The notes below the pieces were generated by a model. The model searched no databases, had not been told where the DNA came from, and was given only the letters and a program-made list of their open reading frames with translations. Below, in pieces: positions 44,650-56,300 of a stretch of DNA of 64,000 nucleotides (positions within the stretch are counted from its first letter, which is position 1; each line of letters begins with the position of its first letter). The stretch comes from Elephas maximus indicus (lineage: Eukaryota; Chordata; Mammalia; Proboscidea; Elephantidae). The stretch lies in contig NC_064842.1 of the NCBI RefSeq assembly GCF_024166365.1, positions 17,455,001 through 17,519,000 of the forward strand, written 5' to 3'. A program made the position numbers and the translations under genes.

Positions 44650-44779
44650 CCTCCGCTACAGCCCGGAACAGCTGCAGAGTTTAAAGGAAACACAATACAA
44701 CCCTCCCAGGTTCCCCTCTGCTACAGCCCGGAACAGCTGCAGAGTTTAAAGGGAACACAATACAACCCTCCCAGGTTCC
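44650..44779. repeat. Tandem duplication, two 65-base units
   Basis: 44650-44714 and 44715-44779 are nearly identical (shared gctacagcccggaacagctg, cacaatacaaccctcccagg). They differ at two positions: c/t before the first g of gctacag, and a/g in aaaggaaac against aaagggaac. The unit is unlike other repeats in the window. Confidence 0.95.
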
Positions 44780-44780
44780 C

Positions 44781-46799
44781 GAATCCAGCAAGTCAATGGT
44801 TTATTTGCATCACCAGCTTCCTGGGTGACGGGGATTAGGGTTCCGACATTAAAATAATCATGCCATTATTTTTTGGGTACTGCAATAAAATTTCATTTTT
44901 ACAGAAAACTGGGATACTCAAATTCAGCAAATAGATCACACACTTGGAGTCAGACAATCGTTAGACTGCAGGCATCAAGCAGCAAGGTCCTGATCTGTAT
45001 TTTTAATCACTGTGTGTGACGCAGTGGCACCCCCATAGAAGGCATTCCAAAATTACTCAATGAGTGAATAAATGAGTGACTCTCTCTAACCTGCTGCCTG
45101 ACACTGCCAAGTGATAAACTTGTCTTCTCTGAAAACCTATGAAATGAGCAGAAATGTTTTTGATACTTTTTAAAAACAGCCAAGATCATACTTTGGACGA
45201 TAACGTACCCTGTTCTTTTTTGCATAAGAGAAAACAGCAATGGCTCAGGTAGTAAGCTATCACTTTATTTAGCAAAGTTATTCCGAGTTTTAAAAAGCTT
45301 CCCAAACCTAGGAAGATTTCATTTACCCATCCAGCTCTATCGATGAATTAAATGAGCACAGACATTTCTAGCTCTCTATGAGATTCTGTGCAAACAATTT
45401 CATTTTGTGTAATGTATGTGACTATTTAAAAAACAAAACAAGTGCTTCCCTTGGACTGGCAATGGTTATCAAAACCAGGTTCCACCAGAACCCACGCAAG
45501 AGAAGTGGCAAGAAAATGAGAGTGCAGAGACAAAAAATAGTGAAAAAAAGTAACAAAGAAGAGGGTAGCAGACCTAAGAACAGTGGTAGAAAGAGTTACA
45601 AACAGTAAGGAAACCTGTAAGAGGCAGAGTCACTAACGGGAGAAACGAAGAGGTTTTGGAAAGAGAACAGAGAAAACTAACTAGAGCACATGCAGTGGAA
45701 ACAAACAATCTACATGCACCTGCAGCTCCCGAGGGCATGACTGTGTTACGGCACCTGAGAAATACTCTTGATAGGTATTGTTTAGTCAGTAAGAAACTAT
45801 GTTCTGTATTCCTTGTTCACAAAAGTAGGGAAGCAAAAAAAAATTCAAGAACAATTAACACCAGCCAACTGTGGCTGCAGAGAGTCCCAGAAAGGCCAAG
45901 AGCTTCACATGATTCCTCGTAATATTTTCAACATCACATATGTGGAATACCCTTAATAATGTTTTACTGAAAGCAAGAAACAGCTCGTGTTTGGATTAAA
46001 AAAAAGTTTGCACTTCTAAGCAAACACCATTACCTGGACATTTTTCGTAGCCCAAAACTGCATTCTTAAAGTATTTAAGGAACACTAAGCATTACAATTT
46101 TCAGTTCTGAAATTTAAAAGACTCTTTTCCTGAAATAGATAGGCTGATTTTATCAAAGCATATTTCTCAGAATGGAGAAGGGACAGTAAGTGTTCCAAAA
46201 GTAAGCGTTTAACAATTTGTGTAGAGTTAGCATAGCAAAGTAAGTAAGTTTTGTTAATCACACACAGCTTCTCCGGTCCTTAAAACAGTTTGACTTAATA
46301 GATCAATAGAATTTTAGGCAAGGGCTCCATCATGTATAAAAAGTAACTTCACAGTAAAGACAACTTTAAAATTTAAATAGACATAGTTTCCACCTTTAGC
46401 TGTTACCTGAATAGGAAAAACTGACATTACGTTGACTTGAGAAGGGATATTCCAGTTGGTTGTAATACAACAACAATATTACTTCAACGGTTAATCCCCA
46501 TCTTAAAATGTTCTATAAGGTAGAAAGACATAAAAGGGGCTTGGATTATTCTTCACAATTTATACCTAAAAAGGTAATACTATATGCCATATGGTTTTTA
46601 CCCATAGAGTCAATTTGGTTATTGGTAAAGAAGCAATCAGATAAAGGTAACCTATTTAATATTACAGACAGATGTGATCACAGATGGGACTTCTGTTTTG
46701 AGAACTCCCTGTACCAGAGGTCTGGTTAAAATAAACAGAGCTACCTATATGGGATGACGCTGACATCAGCAACTTGAAAGATTAGATAGGAAGCTTAGA
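44781..46799. other. CNST intron, mostly unique sequence
   Basis: AT-rich, with no exon or named repeat recognised. Lysine-rich open frames at 45378-45922 reflect A-rich DNA rather than coding. Confidence 0.35.
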
Positions 46800-46976
46800 G
46801 GGCAGTGAGTTTATGTTAATGGGTGAGGAACAATTTGGAAAAAGAGGATGAGAATGGTTGTGGAACTAGAAGAATGTAATCAACATCACTGAACTGTACA
46901 GGCAGAAACTGCTGAACTGGTGTATACCCTGTTGTGCACATTCTCAACGACAATAAAAATAAATTATTAAAAAACA
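46800..46976 (+). mobile_element. Possible retroelement 3' end
   Basis: Contains gaagaatgtaatcaacatca, ctgaactgtacaggcagaaa, cattctcaacgacaataaaa and an A-rich end. The layout looks like a LINE or SINE 3' end with a tail, but I cannot name the family. Confidence 0.4.
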
Positions 46977-48226
46977 AGCAAACAAGAGAATGAGTACTAC
47001 TGGGCCAAATGTTTTACTATTAGCTCTACTTAATTTTGCCAAAAAAAATTAAGAAGAAAAATCATAGTTCATGGAGAACTGACTCTAAATAGCAATAAAG
47101 GAAGCTAGACTCCAACGGTTACAATTATCTTAAGAAGCTCTTGACAGGGTTATTTTCACGTATGTTTTGTTGTCTACTTTGGCTTTGTTACTTCTCCATT
47201 TCCTCCGGAAGTCATTTTTCTCAGTGATAATGCTGAGCTAGAAAACCATGGGTATAATAGGACTTCAATGCCAAGGCAGGGTGGGGGTGGGGGCACGGAG
47301 GGAAGACGAGGAAGAAGAAAGGTAACTGGTATCCTAATTTTCCAAGGAGGAAAAAGACACTTAGGTAAAAAGTAACTCAGTGAGACTGGGAACTGGTGGA
47401 GTCAGTATTTACACTAAGGCTATCTACATAAAGTCTGTTCTGTCCACCATGCCAGGCTGCCTTCCTGAGGGGCTGCAGTTTAGGTGTGACTTTTGGCCTT
47501 TCTTTTTCTGAACTTTTTTAATGGCTTATCGAACAAAGGAGAATGGTCATCTCGATTTTTTTTTTTTGTTTGTTTTTACTAGTTTCATTACTGTTTTATT
47601 TTCTTTAGAGAAATTTTATAACACTAAATTATTTATAATAATAATGATTTAGTCAAGTAGCAAGTTTTAAGTTTGTTCAAACCTAGGCTCTAAAAATTAA
47701 TACTGCAAGAAAGAGAAAACTCATAGCATGCAACTTAGTTTCTTAAAATTTTATACAGTATGTCCTGGTCTTAGTGTATTTTAAAGTGTTTCCTTCATTC
47801 TGTTAGACTGTTTTAAAGACTTTAAAAAATATACTAATAAGAGGAAGAAATAGTGAGCACATACTGTATTTTATCTTCTAGATATATGGAAAAAAAAAGA
47901 TTTCCTTATAAGAATGTGACTAATCTCATTCCGATCATAATTCCTAGAACTGCCATATAAAACACAGGAATATAAAAACTGGTGTTCATAATACTTGCTG
48001 TACCCGGAGGCATGCAATATGACTTCTTAAAGTATAAACATAATAATGGTTAAAAGCCATTTTATTCAACACAAGGAAATAAATATAACTAGTGATGATT
48101 AAAAGTTCATGTTAACTAAAATTTCCCCTTGCATTTGAGACCAGAGAAAACTTACAAAACAAGGCAGTATTTAGCATATATATCCTTCTTAAATTTCATT
48201 ATACTTAGATTAGATCTTTAATTTAC
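46977..48226. other. CNST intron next to the large exon
   Basis: AT-rich. Contains a short G-rich run at 47279-47296 and a T run at 47557-47567. No exon or named repeat recognised. Confidence 0.35.
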
Positions 48227-49125
48227 CTCTGCAATCTCTATCCTTTTTGCAAGATCATCAAGAGAAAGACAGCTATCATCGGAAGGTAGGTTCTCCTGTA
48301 AACTATAGGATGCTTCTTCAGGAGAAAGATCTTGAGGGAGATCAGAGTCTTCCTCTTGGCTATCTTCATATGAAAGGGAACCTTCAGTATCTTTTAAGCA
48401 TCCTTCTAAAAGGCTGTTCAAATAATCTTCTGTTTCTTTGCTGACCTGGTCGTCTTTATCTCCCTTTTCCTCTGGGGCCATATACACCTCTGGAAGCACT
48501 GTACTCAAGTCAGATATTTTATTATTTTCACAAAGTTCACTCTCAGAGCCATCTGAGTCAGTCTGACCCCGTGGTGATTTTCCATCTCTGTCGGTGAGGT
48601 CAGGTTGCTGCAGCTCATTTAATTCATTGTTCTCAAGTTGGTCTGTGGGCAATGCCTCAGAAGCATCCTGAGGAGGCAATAAGAGTCCCTTTCTTTCAGT
48701 CTGTGGGTATTTACCCTCAGAAATCAACGCAGGAGGTATGTGGTCACAGCCTGGTAAAATCAATGGCTCTATCACTGACTCACTGGAAAGGAGCACCTGA
48801 GGGTCTTCAGCAATGCCCTGTATTCTGGCTACATCTTTGCAGGTCTCTGTTTCAGCCAGCTGTAAGCGGCTGTCATCCTGGCAAGGATTCTCAGAAGAGT
48901 CTGGCCCAGGCCTGCTCCCGGCTGCCTCTGAGGACTGGGTGTGGTGCTCCAGTGTGGCTTCAGTGCTGAGGAGCGGCTCCTCCATGTGGTCTTTCTCTGT
49001 AGTTGCCGGAAGGCTGGAGGAATCTGCCCGACCGTCCACCTGATTACAGCAGGGGCTGCTCTCCTGGGTCTCTCCTTTATGTTGACTTTCTTCACTTGGT
49101 TCCTTGCTGGGACAAGTTTCACTCT
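48227..49125 (-). CDS. CNST: CNST large acidic exon
   Basis: 899 nt, acceptor TTTTAG|AGAGTG and donor GAG|GTAAAT. Two bases complete a Glu codon begun in the previous exon and 299 codons follow. Opens ESETCPSKEPSEESQH and ends CLSLDDLAKRIEIAE. It is rich in Glu, Asp and Ser, with long acidic runs (SYEDSQEEDSDLPQDLSPEE, EDYLNSLLEGCLKDTEGS). The composition suggests a mostly disordered cytosolic region, and this part of consortin fits the region preceding the PP1 site and membrane segment. No ATG start is expected: an apparent start near 49039 is a GTG Val codon inside the exon. The frame is intact. The three residues that continue past the donor before a stop are intronic. Confidence 0.97.
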
Positions 49126-49528
49126 CTAAAACAAAGAAAAAAAGTTGCCTTAAGATTCAAAATGACTCTATGTACAGAAAAGAAGAGGGGGATACATGAA
49201 CAATATGTGTAACACAACAATATTCAAACCCTCTCAAATGGCAATTCTATCTGATGAATACAGTGCCTTTAAAAAAAAAATTTTTTTTTTTTTTTTAGTG
49301 CCTTTAGGGAGAGGAAATAGCCTAAATATTTAGTAAATAATCCACTACATATCAAAATGAATACGTACTATTCAAAAACTTGTTAAGAGTGCATATACAT
49401 AATTTAAGTCTTCATTATAATTGGAAAAGTCCATTTTCAAAAGTTTAAAAGATACACTTTTTGAAATTTATTAGCCTTTTATATGATTTAAACGAATATT
49501 TTAAAGTTTGGAAAAGTTGTTTTCAGTA
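49126..49528. other. CNST intron, unclassified sequence
   Basis: AT-rich with an A/T run at 49271-49297. No exon or named repeat recognised. Confidence 0.4.
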
Positions 49529-50441
49529 CAGGTACCCCGACTTATGATGTATTTGAGTTATAATGAACTGCACTTATGAACGTCCTTAGTACATCTTCCT
49601 GGGAGGAAGTTACAGGAAAATGCATACAGAGGATATGGAAAAAATAGCTGAGTTATGTGAACACACTCCAAGCATTTGATCAGGATAATATGATGGAAGA
49701 GATGGGTGGAAAAATCCTCCGTATGGCAAGAAAGCTGAATTTAGAACTTGATACCCTCGACGTGGAACAGCTCATAGATCACAAACAAGGGGAACTGACA
49801 GATCAGGACTGGATGGCTTTTGAAGAGGAAAGAAACGCTGGAGAAAGAATGAGGAAGAGAAAGGAGAGAAGTTGTAAAAAAAAATTTATACTGAAAGGAT
49901 TAGCTGGAGTTTTTTCTAAACTAAATCGGGGGCTTCAGCTGCTTGAAAACAGGGACCGAAACGCTGATCACTTTGCTAAAGTCGACAGGTAGATTCGGGA
50001 ATCAGTGGTGTGTTACTATGGAATACATGAAGAAAAAGAGAAAAGGACCATACAGACAACTCTCACTAGTTTTATGACTAGAAATGCCATCCCCATTCCC
50101 AGGAATAATCCAGATGGTCCAGAATCTTCCACAAGTGGAGTTGTTACCACAACTGACAAAATGCCAATGCTGGCCAACTCTTCTTCATTGTTAGAGTATA
50201 TTTTTATGGTTTGTATGTATTTTTTTATGCATGCATGTATGTATGTATTAAAATATATCTGTAAGTTTATTTGTAATGTTTCCAACCCCCAAAGACAAAA
50301 AACGGATTTATAAAGATACTGATAATAATAAATAATAATATGAAAGCTAAAAAAAAAAAAAATGAGGTATTCGACTTACGTCAGAACCGACTTATGACGG
50401 AATCGTCTGAACAAAGCCCCATCAGAGTAGGGGGCTACCTG
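49529..50441 (+). mobile_element. Tigger-type (pogo) DNA transposon, internally deleted
   Basis: Flanked by TA dinucleotides (49527-49528 and 50442-50443). The ends are caggtaccccgacttatga on the left and, reverse-complemented, CAGGTAGCCCCCTACTCTG on the right, with further cgacttatga-like motifs just inside. The interior encodes the C-terminal tail of a Tigger transposase: the frame 49657-49992 (LDTLDVEQLIDHKQGELTDQ, FILKGLAGVFSKLNRGLQLL, DHFAKVDR), broken by a TAG, then continuing after 49992 (CYYGIHEEKEKRTIQTTLTS). The DNA-binding and DDE catalytic domains are deleted, so the copy could only have moved with transposase supplied elsewhere. Confidence 0.85.
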
Positions 50442-51493
50442 TATATTTTAGACATGGCATATTAAGTAAATATTTTTTACAGGATGAACAGTGGTAATAC
50501 ATTTAGAATTTAAAATCTAAGAATGCCAAGTAATATTGATTCTGATCTAAGACTAAATTAAAGAACATAATATTCTTAATCTATGTGTTTACAAATTCCT
50601 TGCAACTTCATAAAGGGTGGCAGCACAGGGTACTGGTAAAAAGTGTAAGCTTCAGCACCAGACAGGAATGGGTTAAAATTCTGGCATCTCTTTCAATTTC
50701 TATTTTAAATAAAAATCAATTAAAAATATTTTTCCTTCACTTTAAACAGTTGAAAATCTTCACATATATACTAAATAGTAATGCATAAGATGATTGGCAG
50801 ATAACAGAGAAGTCTGTTCATGACTCAGTTTATCATTCTGTTTAGCACTGCTAACTACCAGAGAAGTTTTAATTTTCTCTACAGTCATACATTGTTTAAC
50901 TTGTACAAATAATGGGCCAAGGGTTAAAATCAAAGATAAAACGTGGTGATAATTATACCGTTTGGTTGTCCATTTATTGGTAATTTTATAATTATCAACT
51001 GACAACTAAGGACTGTACCTGGAGCCCTGAACAACAGTAAAGGCATTTAAGTATCCTGTCCTCTGGCTGCAGAGAATCAGGGAGTGAGATGAGCCACCTG
51101 AAGTCAAGGCTGCTGAGTGGCACCAGTTCACTAGAATTTCTACAACGTTCCCCACATTATGGCTCAATTATCTGATGAGGACCAGGAAAAGAAGGAAGAG
51201 GCTGCTTTTTGGGAGAGTACAACATTCCTTCCCTCTTCCTACTCCAAAGAATCACTGTTTGGGAGACTGAGAGAAAACAGATGGACTTTTCACTCCCCAT
51301 AGGTTGTCTGCTTGGCCACTGAGCTTGGTGGAAAGGGGCTACATCTCTCCCCCACAAATTCTCAGTACCCAAAGGTTCAGAAGATGTCCCACAGGCTACA
51401 GAGTAAATAAAATTGAGGGCCACATTCTCACAGGTACCATAAGATTAAAGCATAGGGCAGAGAGAGCCCTACATCAGGGGAATGGGGGTATGC
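50442..51493. other. CNST intron, mostly unique sequence
   Basis: AT-rich to about 51.0 kb, then moderately GC-rich. No exon or named repeat recognised. An 88-codon minus-strand frame at 51157-51423 has no recognisable similarity. Confidence 0.35.
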
Positions 51494-51570
51494 TATCCCT
51501 ACGGGGCAGTTCTAACTCTATCCTATAGGGTTCTATGAGTCAGAGTTGACTCGATGGCAGTGGGGTTGGA
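51494..51570 (+). mobile_element. AfroSINE, tail part only
   Basis: ccctacggggcagttctaac, ctatcctatagggttctatg, agtcagagttgactcgatgg, cagtggggttgg. The head is missing. Confidence 0.88.
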
Positions 51571-51965
51571 TCCCTAGCTAAAGGTCTGCAAATATCTAGG
51601 ACAGCTACTTGGGAGCAAAGCTTTCCTCGGAGGGTCCTGCTGGAGCCACCACACGTCCCTCACAGAACTCAACCTGGGTTCAGTCATAGGCCCTAACTGA
51701 GCTAGCTCCCACTGCCAGCAAACCTTACCCTCTGCCCTAGGGGGACAGAGGCCCAGGAAGAGCTTTGAATACCGTGAGATTTAAGTGTTAAAATGAAGTT
51801 TTGAATTCAACTGAGCCTTAAAGAATCAAAATGAGACTATTTAATAGTTATAAGTAACTGAAAAGTTACAGAATCAAGACTGTGATATCAGTAGGAGCTG
51901 ACTGCAGTTACTAGCACTAATTGGGCAAATTACAACCATTTTAACTATAAAATCTAATGAACCGA
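51571..51965. other. CNST intron, unclassified sequence
   Basis: No exon or named repeat recognised. Confidence 0.35.
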
Positions 51966-52136
51966 GGAGCCCTGGTGGTACAGTGGTTAAGAGTTATGGT
52001 CTGCTAACCAAAAGGTCGGCAGTTAGAATCCATCACCTACTCCTTGGAAACTCTATGGGGCAGTTCTACTCTGTCCTAAAGGGTCGCTGTGAGTCGGAAT
52101 CGGCTCGATGGCAACGGGTTTGGTCTTTTGTTTTTT
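51966..52136 (+). mobile_element. AfroSINE, short form, nearly intact
   Basis: Complete order: ggagccctggtggtacagtg, gttaagagttatggtctg, ctaaccaaaaggtcggcagt, tccttggaaactctatgg, gtcgctgtgagtcggaatcg, gctcgatggcaacgggtttg, ending in a T-rich tail. The best single reference copy of the short form in the window. Confidence 0.95.
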
Positions 52137-53134
52137 GAAATACCACTTAAGTTGTGAGTGATAAAGACTATCCATAGCTACAATGTGTTATTTATAAAAT
52201 AACAGCCTGAAAATAGTTCTCATCTCATTATTTAGAAACAATACAAAAAATTATGAAAAAAAAAAGGTAGGTAATTTAAGACACAAAAGAGTTCCAAACT
52301 AGATCATGAGAGTAGCTGCAGTTTTTGAAGTTATACAAAATTTAAATTATATTTTTAATATGTATTAACACTCCAAATCAAACATGATGTATGCTATCTA
52401 AACATTTTTTGTGTGTGTCAAATTATGCCTTTCCTTACATTATTACAGTAAATTAAGTAGTGTACAGCACTTGGTTAAATGAGGAAAAGCTATTAATTTA
52501 TCCTTACAGGCAACGAAAAACAGGTGCCCCATGCCTTACCCTTCCTACCTCTGATTCCTGCTCTCTAGGGGCAACCACTTTGAACTCCTTTAGCTGTTTC
52601 TTTTCACATTTGTCCTCCACATTTCTAGATAACACCTACACTGTTATTTCCTCACCTTTTGGTTTTAGACACTACCTACTGACTTCTTACCACAGAAGAA
52701 GAGAATTAGTTCTCTTAGTTCTTTTGATTCCTTTCCCCCTAATGATGCATGCTCTAGCATCCCCATTACAGGTCAACACAACTCTGGACTACATCAATGA
52801 TTACATTACTAGGCTTTGTAATACCATTCACAAATGATCCACATGTGTGCTGTGATAAATTTTCCTTTCTCGGTTAAGCTTTCTTTTCCTCAGAGCTGAT
52901 AACTGCCTCATTACCTCATTTTTTTTTTTTACCTTTATATATCTCTAAACTCTGACAGATACACAATTATGATATACGTACAGGAAATTTATCATTTTAA
53001 TTTTTTTCTAGTAACTATCCCTCTTGAATCTCTGACATGTTCCAATATGCACTACTTGCTCTCCATGCCTCTTACGCAGGCATTGTCCTTGAATGTCCCT
53101 ACACTGTGATCCTAGGAATTTCCTTTGGTTTTAT
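52137..53134. other. CNST intron, unclassified sequence
   Basis: AT-rich. A 125-codon plus-strand frame at 52460-52837 contains hydrophobic runs but no recognisable protein. Its sequence (aggggcaaccactttgaact) looks like an old LINE or LTR region that I cannot name. Confidence 0.35.
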
Positions 53135-53283
53135 GTTGTTAATTGCTGTCAAGTCAGCTCCAGTTCATGACTTCATGTATAACAGGACAAAATGTTGCCT
53201 GGTCCTACGTCACCTTCATGCTCATTTGGTTTGTTTGACTCCATTGACTCCATTGTTGTGGCTATTTTATAGTGCCTTCCAAC
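53135..53283 (-). mobile_element. RTE-clade LINE, 3' tip
   Basis: Plus-strand reading: gttgttaattgctgtcaagt, cagctccagttcatgact, gacaaaatgttgcctggtcc, then attgttgtggctattttat. It is similar to the end of the RTE at 42.06 kb but more diverged. Confidence 0.75.
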
Positions 53284-53338
53284 CTTTTTTTTTTCTTTTA
53301 GTTCTTTTTCCAACCTAGGGGCTCATCTTCTGGCACTA

Positions 53339-53548
53339 CAAAACCAAAATCAAAATCCACTGCTGCTGATTCTGACTCATAGTGACACTACAGGACAGAG
53401 GAGAACTGCCCGGTAGGGTTTCCAAGGCTGTAATCTTTACAGAAGCTGACGGCCACGGCTTTCTCCCATGGAGTGGCTGGGGGGTTCGAGCTGCCAAGCT
53501 TTCAGTTAGCAGCTGAGCGCTTAATCACTGCACCACCAGAGCTCCTTT
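53339..53548 (-). mobile_element. AfroSINE, long form
   Basis: Plus-strand reading: aaaaccaaaatcaaaatcca, ttctgactcatagtgacact, cggtagggtttccaaggctg, agaagctgacggccacggct, ttctcccatggagtggctgg, gctttcagttagcagctgag, accaccagagctcc, then a T run to about 53565. Confidence 0.93.
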
Positions 53549-53599
53549 TTTTTTTTTTTTTTTTCTAGCACTATATTGGGCAATATTCTGTTGTGATCC

Positions 53600-54196
53600 A
53601 AAGGGTTTTCATTGGCTAATTTTTGGATTTCATTTTACTTGGCTCCACAATCATGGAAGCAGCAGCCAAGAAATCAAAGTGTTGCATTGCGCACAGCTGC
53701 TACAAAAGGCCTCTTTAAAGTGTTAAAAAGCAAAGACTTCACTCTGAGGGCTAAGGTGCCCCTGACCCAAGCTGTGGTATTTTCAATCGCCTCACATGCA
53801 TGGGGAAGCTGGACAACGAATACGGAAGACTGAAGAAGAACCGATGCCTTTAAACTACAGTGTTGGTGAAGAATACTGAACAGACATCCCATGGTCTGCC
53901 GGAAGTACAGCCAGAATGCTCTGTAGAAGCAAGGATGGTGAGACTTCGTTTCAAGTACTTTGGACATGTTATCAGGAGGGACCAGTCCCTGGAGAAGGAC
54001 ATCATGCCTGGTAAAGTAGAGGGTCACGGAAAAAGAGGAAGACCCTCAATGAGATGGGCTGATACAGTGGCTGCCACGATGGGCTCAAACACAGCAATGA
54101 CTGTGAGGATGGTACAGGACTGACAGTGTTTTCTTTTATTGCACACAGGGTCGCTACGAGTTGGAACTGGCTCAATGGCATATAACAACAACAACA
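53600..54196 (+). mobile_element. RTE-clade LINE, 3' fragment
   Basis: Encodes, with breaks, the region after the reverse transcriptase core (TKGLFKVLKSKDFTLRAKVP; YFGHVIRRDQSLEKDIMPG) and ends at a caacaacaacaaa tail at 54185-54197. It is not intact. Confidence 0.88.
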
Positions 54197-54214
54197 AATT
54201 TCTGGAAATAGACC

Positions 54215-54360
54215 TCCAGGCCTTTTATTTTAATAATTTGATTGTACTGTAGATGAAAGTTTACAGCGTGAGTTACTTTTCATTCAAAAATCTATACACA
54301 AATTGTTTTGTGACATTGGCTACAATCCCTGCAATGTGACAGCACTCTGCCCTTTCCACC
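54215..54360 (-). mobile_element. Old afrotherian L1, 3' tip
   Basis: ttgattgtactgtagatgaa, agtttacagcgtgagttact, cacaaattgttttgtgacat, matching the older L1 3' end at 20.57-20.70 kb. Confidence 0.7.
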
Positions 54361-54376
54361 CCAGGGCTTTCTTCCT

Positions 54377-54480
54377 AGTTTGTCTTAGTCTGGAAGCTCC
54401 ACTGAAAGTTGTCCATCATAGGTGAGTGCTGGTATTTGAAATACCGGTGGCCTGGCTTCCAGCATCATAGCAACAAGCAA
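54377..54480. repeat. Repeat of about 90 bases shared with 12517-12605
   Basis: tttgtcttagtctggaagct, the perfect hairpin ggtatttgaaatacc at 54431-54445, and cttccagcatcatagcaac match the copy at 12517-12605. The family is not named. It sits beside an L1 3' end here and beside RTE sequence there. Confidence 0.75.
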
Positions 54481-54696
54481 GCCAGTACAGTACTGACAGA
54501 TGGGTGGTGGCTTTATATAAGAGCCCTAGTTTTCTAAATCCTAGATCTTCCTCTTCATTCTCTCTTGGTGGAACATTTCCTAAGAAAGGGTGTATGGAGA
54601 GTGATTTTTTCTCTTTTTTTAAAAAATATCTAAGTGCCTTTTATTAAACTATAATGATTGTTAAGCCTTATAGGAAGCAGTTAAACATTTCTACTT

Positions 54697-54720
54697 TGTG
54701 TGTGTGTGTGTGTGTGTGTG
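54697..54720. repeat. (TG)n microsatellite
   Basis: About 12 uninterrupted TG units immediately before the A-rich end of the minus-strand L1 fragment. Confidence 0.95.
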
Positions 54721-54721
54721 T

Positions 54722-55228
54722 TTACTGTGCTTTAAGTGAAAGTTTACAAATTAAGTCAGTCTCTCATACAAAAACTTATATACACCTTGCTATGTACTCC
54801 TAGCTGCTCTGCCCGTAATGAGACAGCATACTCCTCCTCTCTACCCTGTATTCCCCATGTCCATTCAACCAGCTCCCATCACCCTCTGCCTTCTCATCTT
54901 ACCTCCAGACAGGAGTTGCCCACATAAGCTCATGTATCTGAGTCAAGAAGCTCACTCCTCACCAGTATCATTTTCTTATAGTCCAGTCCAATCCCTGTCC
55001 GAAGAGGTGGCTTCAGAAATGGTTCCAGTCTTGGGCTAACACGGGGTCTGGGGACCATGACCTCCGGGGTCCCTCTAGTCTCAGTCAGACGATTAAGTCT
55101 GGTCTTTTTGTGAGAATTTGAGGTCTGCAACCTACAGTTCTCCTGCTCCGTCAGGGATTCTCTGGTGTGTTCCCTGTCAGGGCAGTCATCGGTCGTAGCC
55201 AGGCACCATCTAGTTCTGGAGTTCTTGA
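54722..55228 (-). mobile_element. L1 3' UTR, 5'-truncated
   Basis: Matches the 3' UTR of the L1 at 21.43 kb in module order: ctttaagtgaaagtttacaa, aagaagctcactcctcacca, gtctcagtcagacgattaag, cagggcagtcatcggtcgta, aggcaccatctagttctgg. It stops before ORF2. Confidence 0.88.
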
Positions 55229-55683
55229 GATCTTTCACATCTGAAAGTCTTTACTCCTCCACCTCTGACTAAGACTTTGGCTAGGTATAGATTTCTAGGA
55301 TAGAAAAAATTTTCTCTCACAAATTTGAAGGCATTGGTATACTGTGGCTAGCTTCCAGGATGGCTGTTAAGTTTAATACCATTCTGAATACCAATCCCTT
55401 GTAACCTACATTTTCTCTCTGGCAGCTGTAGGCTCTTTTCTCTCTACCTAGTGCCCTGAAACTCCATGAAGTTTCTCATTCATTGTGTTGGGCACATGTA
55501 GGGCTTTTAAATCGGGAAACTCACAGATTCAATTCTGGGAAATTTTCTTGTATTATTTTTTTGATAACTTATTTCTTGCCACATCCTATTTTCTCCTTTT
55601 AGAATACCTGTATTAGGATTTTGAACCCCATGGACTGATCATCTATGTCTTTTCTGTCATACTATTCATCTCTTTGTCTTTGA
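55229..55683. mobile_element. Ancient LINE-like repeat, left part
   Basis: Contains gactaagactttggctaggt, tttgaaggcattggtatact, gggaaattttcttgtattat and catctctttgtctttgactc. This is a mammal-wide old LINE-type sequence that resumes at about 56035 after younger insertions. Family and strand are not certain. Confidence 0.5.
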
Positions 55684-55719
55684 CTCAATAGCAACGGGTT
55701 TGGCTTGGTTTGGTTTTGG
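55684..55719 (+). mobile_element. AfroSINE tail scrap
   Basis: ctcaatagcaacgggtttgg followed by cttggtttggttttgg, the last bases of an AfroSINE. Confidence 0.65.
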
Positions 55720-55730
55720 CCTCAATTTTT

Positions 55731-56031
55731 TTTTTTTTTTATTGTACTTTAAGTAGAAGTTTACAAATCAAGTCAGTCACTTATACAAAAATTTATATAC
55801 ACCTTGCTCGGTACCCCTAGTTGCTCTCCCCCTAATGAGACAGCACACTCCTTCTCTCCACTATTTTCGTGTCTATTCGGCCAGCTTCTCACCCCCTCTG
55901 CCCTCTCATCTCCCCTTCAGACAGAGGCTGCTCACATAGTCTCATGTGTCTACTTGATCCAAGAAGTTTACTCCTCACCAGTATCATTTTCTATCCCATA
56001 GTCCAGTCCAATCCCTGTCTGAAGAGTTTGG
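55731..56031 (-). mobile_element. L1 3' UTR, 5'-truncated, with target-site duplication
   Basis: Same lineage as 54722-55228: attgtactttaagtagaagt, ggccagcttctcaccccctc, tgatccaagaagtttactcc, gtccagtccaatccctgtct. Flanking copies tttggcctcaattttt (left, from about 55715) and tttggctcaatttta (right, from about 56034) look like the target duplication. Confidence 0.85.
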
Positions 56032-56300
56032 TTTTTGGCTCAATTTTATTCTTCTAATTTTTTTTTTTTTTTTGGCCATCACAATTTTAATTTCTAATAA
56101 CTTTATTTTTGAGATGTACCTTTTTTATCGCATCTTATTCTTGTTTCCACATATGCAATATTTTCTCTAATTTCTGTGATAATACTCAATTTTTTTTTTT
56201 TTTTTTAGTTTTCACGTATTCTCTGCATTTTGTTTTCTTCAAATTTCTTTTTTTTTTTTTTTTCCTATCTGTTTTGATCTCTGTCTTTCCTGTTTGAGGT
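56032..56300. mobile_element. Ancient LINE-like repeat, right part
   Basis: Continues the sequence of 55229-55683 (tttttatcgcatcttattct, tgtttccacatatgcaatat, ttttctctaatttctgtgat), with three long T runs (56060-56074, 56191-56206, 56248-56263). Confidence 0.45.

Noticed and set aside
49039-49122. Start of translation at 49039 in the large CNST exon
   Set aside because: The codon is GTG (Val) within an exon that continues to the acceptor at 49125. The real start lies beyond the right edge.
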